From NCBI GenBank assembly GCA_039818345.1, contig JBCBUC010000003.1:124001-188000 (forward strand): a DNA stretch of 64,000 nt, written 5' to 3'. This document shows positions 59,127 to 64,000 of the stretch, piece after piece. Position 1 is the stretch's first letter. Each line of letters starts with the position of its first letter. Position numbers and translations under genes: made by a program. The notes under the pieces were generated by a model, which ran no database searches, was not told where the DNA came from, and worked only from the letters and a program-made list of their open reading frames with translations. Source of the stretch: Parvularcula sp039818345 (lineage in GTDB: Bacteria > Pseudomonadota > Alphaproteobacteria > Caulobacterales > Parvularculaceae).

Positions 59127-60596
59127 TCAAAATTCTTGATCAAGGCCCCAGTCAAGAATCGCAGCGATATTGCGTTCTAGCAAGGTTTTCAAAATGGCAT
59201 CTGTTGCCTCGTTGGACGGCATGACGCTGGCTGCACCGACGGTCATGAAAAGACCGAATGGCAACGACGCCCGATATTCTTGCGTCGCAACATCTAACGT
59301 ATACGTCGGATCATCTTGCGCAATATGTTCCTGATGGGTTCGGATGAGCTCTTTCTCGCATGACGCTCGGTCCTCTTGCTTGAGGGAGCCAGAAAGGAAA
59401 TACGCCGTATCGAACATAGGCGAGCCCAGGCCGGAAAATTGCCAGTCGATCAGCCAAGCACGCACACCTGTTTCGGCATCCTCGAACAGAACATTATCGA
59501 CACGCGGTTCCCCGTGGATGAGCGTATGATGCCACTGGTTGTTAGCGATCCAATCGCCGACATGCGGCGTGAATTTGTCCATTAGATCCAAATAATCAGT
59601 GTTCACGACATTGGAAAATCGCTCGCGCAGGACCGCGGCGCCAGCCTCGAACGACTTGACAGTTGAAGGCGCACTCGCACGACGATCATAGGGCCAGGCG
59701 GCATTCTGAAGGGTGGGGTCGCCCCAATATGCCTTATGCAGGCTGGCAAGCTCTTTAATGACTGCCTTCGCGTCTTCAATCGAACAGCCGTCGGCTTGTT
59801 TGCCAGGTCGCGTTCGCTGCGAAAGATCCTCCAAGACGAGTGTGAGATCTTTTCCGTCTGCGCTTGCTTTGGACAAATAAGCACGCGGCGCGGAGACAGG
59901 GGGGTGTTCGCCAAACAATTCATAGACGGCGGCTTCCCGACTATAAACGTTCAAGACGTTGGCCAGTCTCTGGGCGCCCTCAATATTCGTCGTATATTTG
60001 CAAATAACTGATGGGATCGCATTCGCTGCATTCGCGTTATAGGTCACTTCAACGCGTTCAGCTCTGGACAGATTTCCCTCGCCAATGGGCTGCGGGAACG
60101 TGAGCGAAATGCGCGGCATATCTAAGCCAGCATGTTGAAAGACAGCCTGGATCCATTCGGGTGTGATCTGAGAGCTGTTCGAAATTAGTCCCGGTTTTGG
60201 CAATTCTGCCAATACGGATGAATCGCCATCGCGTCCCCACTGTCCGCTGGCATAGGGGGAATTCCAACAACGCGTGAACTTTCCATCCTCGACCTGGAAC
60301 ACTTCAATACCGCAAAGCTTTCTTTCTGGCCCTTTGCGCGTGTACATATTCCAAACAGACGCAACGAAGTGTTCGTCAGCCACTAAAATCTCGTGAGAAA
60401 AATGGGGTTCAGATTTCTTAGACTGCTGCGATACGCGGGCGATCTGATCTTCGAGTGACAGCTCTGTGACGCTGTTGGCGTCATGACGGACGATCGGATC
60501 TGCGCAAATCTCTCGCATCAACTCGACATTCCCGTTGTTCCAGACTTCTTCCCAATATAGGTTGATGAGATCGCGGGGTGTTCTATTTGCCGACAT
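59127..60596 (-). CDS. SnoaL-like domain fused to an APH/EcKL-type small-molecule kinase
   Basis: The 489-residue protein has two parts. Residues about 1-125 form a SnoaL/NTF2-like domain (RDLINLYWEEVWNNGNVELM, WNMYTRKGPERK). Residues about 140-489 form an aminoglycoside-phosphotransferase/ecdysteroid-kinase-like domain: ICKYTTNIEGAQ (ATP Lys200), LVLEDLSQRTRPGKQADGCS, HGEPRVDN (361-368) and LIDWQFSG (Asp384), then SPMFDTAYFL. The catalytic-loop Asp of HGDxxxxN is Glu363 here. It would phosphorylate a hydroxylated small molecule. SD GAGGA lies before the ATG at 60596. It converges with the P450 operon. Confidence 0.82.
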   Translation of the reverse strand: MSANRTPRDLINLYWEEVWNNGNVELMREICADPIVRHDANSVTELSLEDQIARVSQQSKKSEPHFSHEILVADEHFVASVWNMYTRKGPERKLCGIEVFQVEDGKFTRCWNSPYASGQWGRDGDSSVLAELPKPGLISNSSQITPEWIQAVFQHAGLDMPRISLTFPQPIGEGNLSRAERVEVTYNANAANAIPSVICKYTTNIEGAQRLANVLNVYSREAAVYELFGEHPPVSAPRAYLSKASADGKDLTLVLEDLSQRTRPGKQADGCSIEDAKAVIKELASLHKAYWGDPTLQNAAWPYDRRASAPSTVKSFEAGAAVLRERFSNVVNTDYLDLMDKFTPHVGDWIANNQWHHTLIHGEPRVDNVLFEDAETGVRAWLIDWQFSGLGSPMFDTAYFLSGSLKQEDRASCEKELIRTHQEHIAQDDPTYTLDVATQEYRASLPFGLFMTVGAASVMPSNEATDAILKTLLERNIAAILDWGLDQEF

Positions 60597-60719
60597 TTCC
60601 GTGTTTCCTCTGAAGTGTATTTTTTTTAAGAAATCGCACTCATTGGTGCGGATTTGGCGGGACTTTGCCCTCTCAATTTGAACCACACTTTGGCTTAGGT
60701 TTGCAATTTTGGGGTATGC
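60597..60719. other. Leader of the SnoaL-APH gene
   Basis: Non-coding. It contains a small dyad CGCAC-N6-GTGCG (60636-60651) of operator-like size, an AGAGGA ribosome binding site and an A/T-rich run. The 12-bp operator seen at 54991 and 56112 is absent. Confidence 0.35.
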
Positions 60720-60911
60720 TTAGCCATGACGAAAAAAGCCTTTCGTTCGGGGGTTTGGTATTAGATATTGAGGAAACGAGACCTGGTCATTTTCCAAATT
60801 CTCGGCGTCGTCAAATCCGTTTCGGATAGTACAGAGAAGCTGCGTACAATCTTTGGCGGTCAAATAACGGAGCTTACGGATCGGGTTATCTATTTCCTCT
60901 GATATGGTCAT
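60720..60911 (-). CDS. Small hypothetical protein, doubtful
   Basis: A frame of 63 residues from an ATG at 60911 preceded by AAGGTGATG. The product starts MTISEEIDNPIRKLRYLTAK and contains one Cys pair (DCTQLLC). No family is recognised. It lies upstream of the SnoaL-APH gene on the same strand, but with no conserved partner, so it may be chance. Confidence 0.25.
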   Translation of the reverse strand: MTISEEIDNPIRKLRYLTAKDCTQLLCTIRNGFDDAENLENDQVSFPQYLIPNPRTKGFFRHG

Positions 60912-61190
60912 CCACATCACCTTACCAAATATTAGATCGAAACATAACCAACTTATACACTAACGTCGCCGGCAGAGCCAAAAATAGACCTGCATAAGCG
61001 GCCTAAATTCGCCTCATCTAAGCCGCTTGGGCCGGTTAACAATATGACCACATCAGACTGATTGTTGTTGTCTGCGTTGTGTCTGGGCTGGACCGCGTTG
61101 ATGGGTTCGGATCCGAGTTGTTGCCCGATTTGCGGCGCTCTTTGGCATCGATCTGTGCTCCAAGAGATTGAGCCATCAACGAGTGAAACC
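60912..61190. other. Gap before the PEP mutase family gene
   Basis: No gene seen; the reading frame that continues upstream of 61191 is not conserved in character (Cys-rich, no domain) and starts without a ribosome binding site. Confidence 0.4.
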
Positions 61191-61967
61191 ATGCCAACGC
61201 CCCAGCAGCAAGCCCAAGCCTCCGCCTTTCAATCTCTGCATCAACCAGGCGAGCCGATCGTCCTGACCAACGCCTGGGACGCGGGGTCAGCAGCCGCCGT
61301 CGCCCAAGGTGGCGCCAGCGCTATCGCCACCGGAAGCGCGAGCGTTGCGATGGCGCGCGGGTACACCGACGGCGAAGAGCTTCCCTTCGAGACGCTCCTT
61401 TCAGTCCTGGGCGAGATCACAAGGGTCATCGACCTTCCCGTCTCCGCGGATATCGAAACGGGGTTTGCCGAGGATCTTGATCAGCTGGCAAAGAACATCG
61501 CATTGGTGATCAAAACCGGCATTGTTGGTATCAATTTCGAAGACCAAATGATCGCAAGCGGCGCTATCCGCCCACTCGATGACCAGGTGCGACGGATCGA
61601 GGTCATCCGTGGAGAGAGCGATCGCTTAGGCCTCGATCTTTTCATCAACGCCCGCACAGACCTCTTTCTTCAAGAGCCAGACCAGGCTCAACACGCAGCG
61701 CTTATCAGCGAAGCGAAGGAACGATTGATGGCCTACCGCGCCGCCGGGGCCAGTGGAGGGTTTGTGCCTGGGCTGATGGATGACGACTTGATCAGAGACA
61801 TTTGCGGGTCCGTCGACATGCCGATCAACGTGCTGATCATGGGTGATGACACCCAGCGGGCGCACTATGCGTCCCTTGGGGTCGCGCGGATCAGCGCAGG
61901 CCCAGCGCCCTATCGCCGGGCCATGGCAGCGCTTGAAGCGGAAACACGGCGCGCGCTTTCAAGCTGA
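61191..61967 (+). CDS. Isocitrate lyase/PEP mutase family protein
   Basis: This 258-residue member of the PEP mutase/isocitrate lyase superfamily has EPIVLTNAWDAGSAAAVAQGG, PVSADIETGFAED, GIVGINFEDQMIASG, LGLDLFINARTDLFLQ, then a C-terminal GVARISAGPAPYRRAMAA. It lacks the catalytic Cys loop KKCGH of isocitrate lyase, so it is likely a carboxyvinyl-phosphonate/oxaloacetate decarboxylase-like enzyme acting on a C-C or C-P bond. I chose the ATG at 61191; the upstream extension lacks conserved features. Confidence 0.85.
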   Translation: MPTPQQQAQASAFQSLHQPGEPIVLTNAWDAGSAAAVAQGGASAIATGSASVAMARGYTDGEELPFETLLSVLGEITRVIDLPVSADIETGFAEDLDQLAKNIALVIKTGIVGINFEDQMIASGAIRPLDDQVRRIEVIRGESDRLGLDLFINARTDLFLQEPDQAQHAALISEAKERLMAYRAAGASGGFVPGLMDDDLIRDICGSVDMPINVLIMGDDTQRAHYASLGVARISAGPAPYRRAMAALEAETRRALSS

Positions 61968-62036
61968 CGCGCGAACAGACCTGGCCATTAGCGCTGCGTT
62001 CTTTATGATCGTCGCGAGAACGAGGTCGGCTGATCC

Positions 62037-62813
62037 ATGCACATTTTCCGCGCGTTGTTGGTCATGGTGATGGCCATCGCTCAGGTTGGGGCTGCCTTCG
62101 CGCCCCAAGTGTTGGGCTGGTCCAGGACCGTGGGATCGAGCGCAAGGCTATATGAATCGCCGCTCGTCCCTGCGGGCTACGCCTTTGCGATATGGGGGCC
62201 GTTGTTCCTCGGTTGCCTCTTTTTTGCGATCTGGCAGATGGCGTCACCGCGCCGGCGTGAAAGCGAGGTGGGCACCGTCGGATGGCTCGCCTTTGGCGCT
62301 TTCACCGCGATCACCGTGTGGTCTGTCCATCAACCCCTTTTTGGACCAGGTCCGCTCAGCTTTGCTGTGCTTGAGGTTGTGCTCCTTTTTGCCTTCCTCG
62401 CAGCCCTGTTCACGCGGAAGATTGACGATTTAAGCATCGGCGATCGGCTGGCTGTTCTGCCGCTTTTTGCGCTCGCAGGATGGCTTTTGGTGGCATCACC
62501 CGGTGGGCTCAGCCTTGCGATGCGCTCCGTCGGGGTTGAGCCGTTTCTTGGCTCTCTTGTCCGGGAGTCATCAGCACTCATGATGGTGTGGCTCGTGCCC
62601 GCCTCGGTCCTTGCGTTCTTTGCCCGATCAGCCGCGTTCCTCGGCGCAGTGGTCTGGGGCGTTGTCGCTGTGATCGTCGCCAACCAAGGAACCGGCGAGA
62701 CGCTTTTTATGCAGGTGCTTTATCTCGCGGCCGGCATCATGACCCTGGCCACCGTGATGGGGATTTTGGCCGCGCGTCGATCCCCGCCCGAAGCCTTCGA
62801 AGAGAGCCGATGA
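62037..62813 (+). CDS. TspO/MBR-related membrane protein
   Basis: The 258-residue protein has about six or seven hydrophobic helices and the TspO-like signature PAGYAFAIWGPLFLGCLFFA near residue 45. TspO proteins bind porphyrins or cholesterol-like ligands; this longer, divergent version belongs to the larger tryptophan-rich sensory-like group with an unknown ligand. GAGG lies 13 nt before the ATG. It precedes miaB by 33 nt, but a functional link is not apparent. Confidence 0.75.
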   Translation: MHIFRALLVMVMAIAQVGAAFAPQVLGWSRTVGSSARLYESPLVPAGYAFAIWGPLFLGCLFFAIWQMASPRRRESEVGTVGWLAFGAFTAITVWSVHQPLFGPGPLSFAVLEVVLLFAFLAALFTRKIDDLSIGDRLAVLPLFALAGWLLVASPGGLSLAMRSVGVEPFLGSLVRESSALMMVWLVPASVLAFFARSAAFLGAVVWGVVAVIVANQGTGETLFMQVLYLAAGIMTLATVMGILAARRSPPEAFEESR

Positions 62814-62845
62814 CAGGCCTTGTTCGTTTGGGCTAAGCGCCAAGC

Positions 62846-64000
62846 GTGACAACACCTCGTGATACCCAGAAAAAGCGCGTCCACGTCAAAACGTGGGGCT
62901 GTCAGATGAATGTCTATGACAGCGAACGCATGACCGGCCTTTTGAAACCCCTTGGTTATGAAACCACCGAGGCGGCGGATGAGGCGGATCTGGTGATCCT
63001 CAACACTTGCCATATCCGCGAGAAGGCGGCGGAAAAGGTCTATTCCGAACTGGGGCGCCTGAAAGACGTCAAAGCCCGGGGCGGCACCATCGCGGTGGCT
63101 GGCTGCGTCGCTCAAGCCGAAGGTGCGGAGATGCGCGCCCGCGCGCCGCAGGTCGACTTCGTCATCGGACCGCAAAGCTACCACAAGCTGCCAGAGATCA
63201 TCGCCAAGACCGCGCGCCAATCGGGTGAGCATCTGTTCACGGACTTTGACGTCGAGGAAAAATTCGACCGGCTCGCAGAAGCCAGAGACGTCGACGGCTA
63301 CACCGCCTTTGTCACGATCCAGGAGGGATGCGATAAATTCTGCACCTTCTGCGTTGTTCCCTACACCCGCGGCGCGGAGGTTAGCCGCGGGACCGATGCG
63401 ATCACAGCTGAAGTCCGCGCCCTTGTCTCAAAAGGCGTGCGTGAAGTGACGCTCCTTGGACAGAACGTCAATGCTTGGCATGGTGCTGCGCCAGCGGGTA
63501 GCAGTGCTGATGTCTGGGGCCTGGGCGAGCTCTGTCGCCATTTGGCCAAGATCGATGGTCTCGACCGCATCCGCTTCACCACCTCGCACCCCCGCGACAT
63601 GGATCGCGGCTTGATCGAGGCATTTGGCGACGAGCCAAAGCTCATGCCTTATCTGCACCTACCCGTCCAAGCCGGAAACGACCGTATCCTGAAGGCCATG
63701 AACCGTGGCCATACGGCAGAGAGTTACATCCGTCAGATCGAAGAGGTTCGCGCTGCGCGACCTGATATCGCAATCTCGGGCGACATGATCGTTGGTTTTC
63801 CGGGTGAGGACGATCAAGCGTTTGACGACACCATGAGCCTGGTCAGCGAGGTGCGTTACGCAAGCTGCTTTAGCTTTAAATATTCCCGCCGCCCGGGCAC
63901 GCCCGGCGCAACCATGGCCAAGCAGGTGCCAGAAGAGGTCAAGTCTGAACGCTTGCAACGCTTGCAAGCGCTTCTTCAAGAACAAAAACAAGAGTTTGAT
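62846..64000 (+). CDS. miaB: tRNA-2-methylthio-N6-dimethylallyladenosine synthase MiaB, 5' part
   Basis: MiaB adds a methylthio group to i6A37 of tRNA. The 385 visible residues include the N-terminal cluster Cys residues (VKTWGCQMNVYD, LNTCHIREKA, VAGCVAQAEG), the radical-SAM motif GCDKFCTFCVVPYTRG, and VTLLGQNVNAW, SHPRDMDRGLIEAF, YLHLPVQAGNDRILKAMNRGH and SGDMIVGFPGE. The C-terminal TRAM domain lies beyond the window. The start is a GTG at 62846, because an in-frame TAA lies 12 nt upstream. Confidence 0.97.
   Translation, partial: MTTPRDTQKKRVHVKTWGCQMNVYDSERMTGLLKPLGYETTEAADEADLVILNTCHIREKAAEKVYSELGRLKDVKARGGTIAVAGCVAQAEGAEMRARAPQVDFVIGPQSYHKLPEIIAKTARQSGEHLFTDFDVEEKFDRLAEARDVDGYTAFVTIQEGCDKFCTFCVVPYTRGAEVSRGTDAITAEVRALVSKGVREVTLLGQNVNAWHGAAPAGSSADVWGLGELCRHLAKIDGLDRIRFTTSHPRDMDRGLIEAFGDEPKLMPYLHLPVQAGNDRILKAMNRGHTAESYIRQIEEVRAARPDIAISGDMIVGFPGEDDQAFDDTMSLVSEVRYASCFSFKYSRRPGTPGATMAKQVPEEVKSERLQRLQALLQEQKQEFD

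Noticed and set aside
58881..59180. 99-codon forward frame between the aminotransferase and the APH gene
   Set aside because: Overlaps both real genes and has a random, Cys/Arg/Ser-rich composition.

Overview
The window looks like chromosomal DNA from a marine-type alphaproteobacterium, probably of the Parvularculales/Caulobacterales-Hyphomonadaceae kind. The evidence is the run leuS-lptE-holA, a DUF3576 lipoprotein, an EipA/DUF1134 protein, a CenR/OtpR-like response regulator, ZapE and an alphaproteobacterial sdhCDA-x-sdhB operon, in GC-rich DNA. The genus cannot be fixed by eye. No rRNA, tRNA, CRISPR array, intact IS or phage gene was seen.

Layout. 0-10 kb: a partial DUF2721 gene, an ABC-exporter membrane domain without an ATPase, a SIMPL protein, typA, secreted hypotheticals, a VPXAG/PEP-CTERM-like protein, a BKACE (DUF849) enzyme, a YbjN protein, a thioesterase-tetR pair with a clear TetR-type operator, and a YCII-ECF42 sigma factor pair. 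10-25 kb: the succinate dehydrogenase operon with an extra coiled-coil protein gene between sdhA and sdhB, then a DMT transporter, EipA, a PLP dehydratase, ZapE, a MarR regulator, an AGCS symporter and a DUF2946/outer-membrane protein pair. 25-41 kb: core metabolism and envelope genes (mdh, hydrolases, an M28 peptidase, rplS-trmD-holA-lptE-leuS, porin, TenI-like, yggS, cenR-like).

41-61 kb is an accessory, catabolism-flavoured region with longer gaps, small dispersed repeats and one strongly AT-rich patch. It carries a LysR gene, a DcaP-like porin, an NTF2-like plus a tandem-duplicated AhpD/CMD-like secreted protein with calcium-type repeats, a divergent HxlR-SCP2 / tautomerase-flavoprotein unit, an enoyl-CoA hydratase, a serine hydrolase, a TonB receptor, a TetR regulator, a cytochrome P450, a class III aminotransferase and a SnoaL-APH fusion kinase. 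The same 12-bp palindrome, GGTCAAGTGACC, lies upstream of the TonB receptor and between tetR and the P450 gene. This suggests one regulon for outer-membrane uptake and for oxidation and transamination of an unknown substrate; the adjacent kinase fusion may phosphorylate a product, but no operator copy was seen in front of it. This is the best candidate here for an undescribed system.

61-64 kb returns to ordinary genes: a PEP mutase/isocitrate lyase family protein, a TspO-like membrane protein and the 5' part of miaB, which runs off the window.
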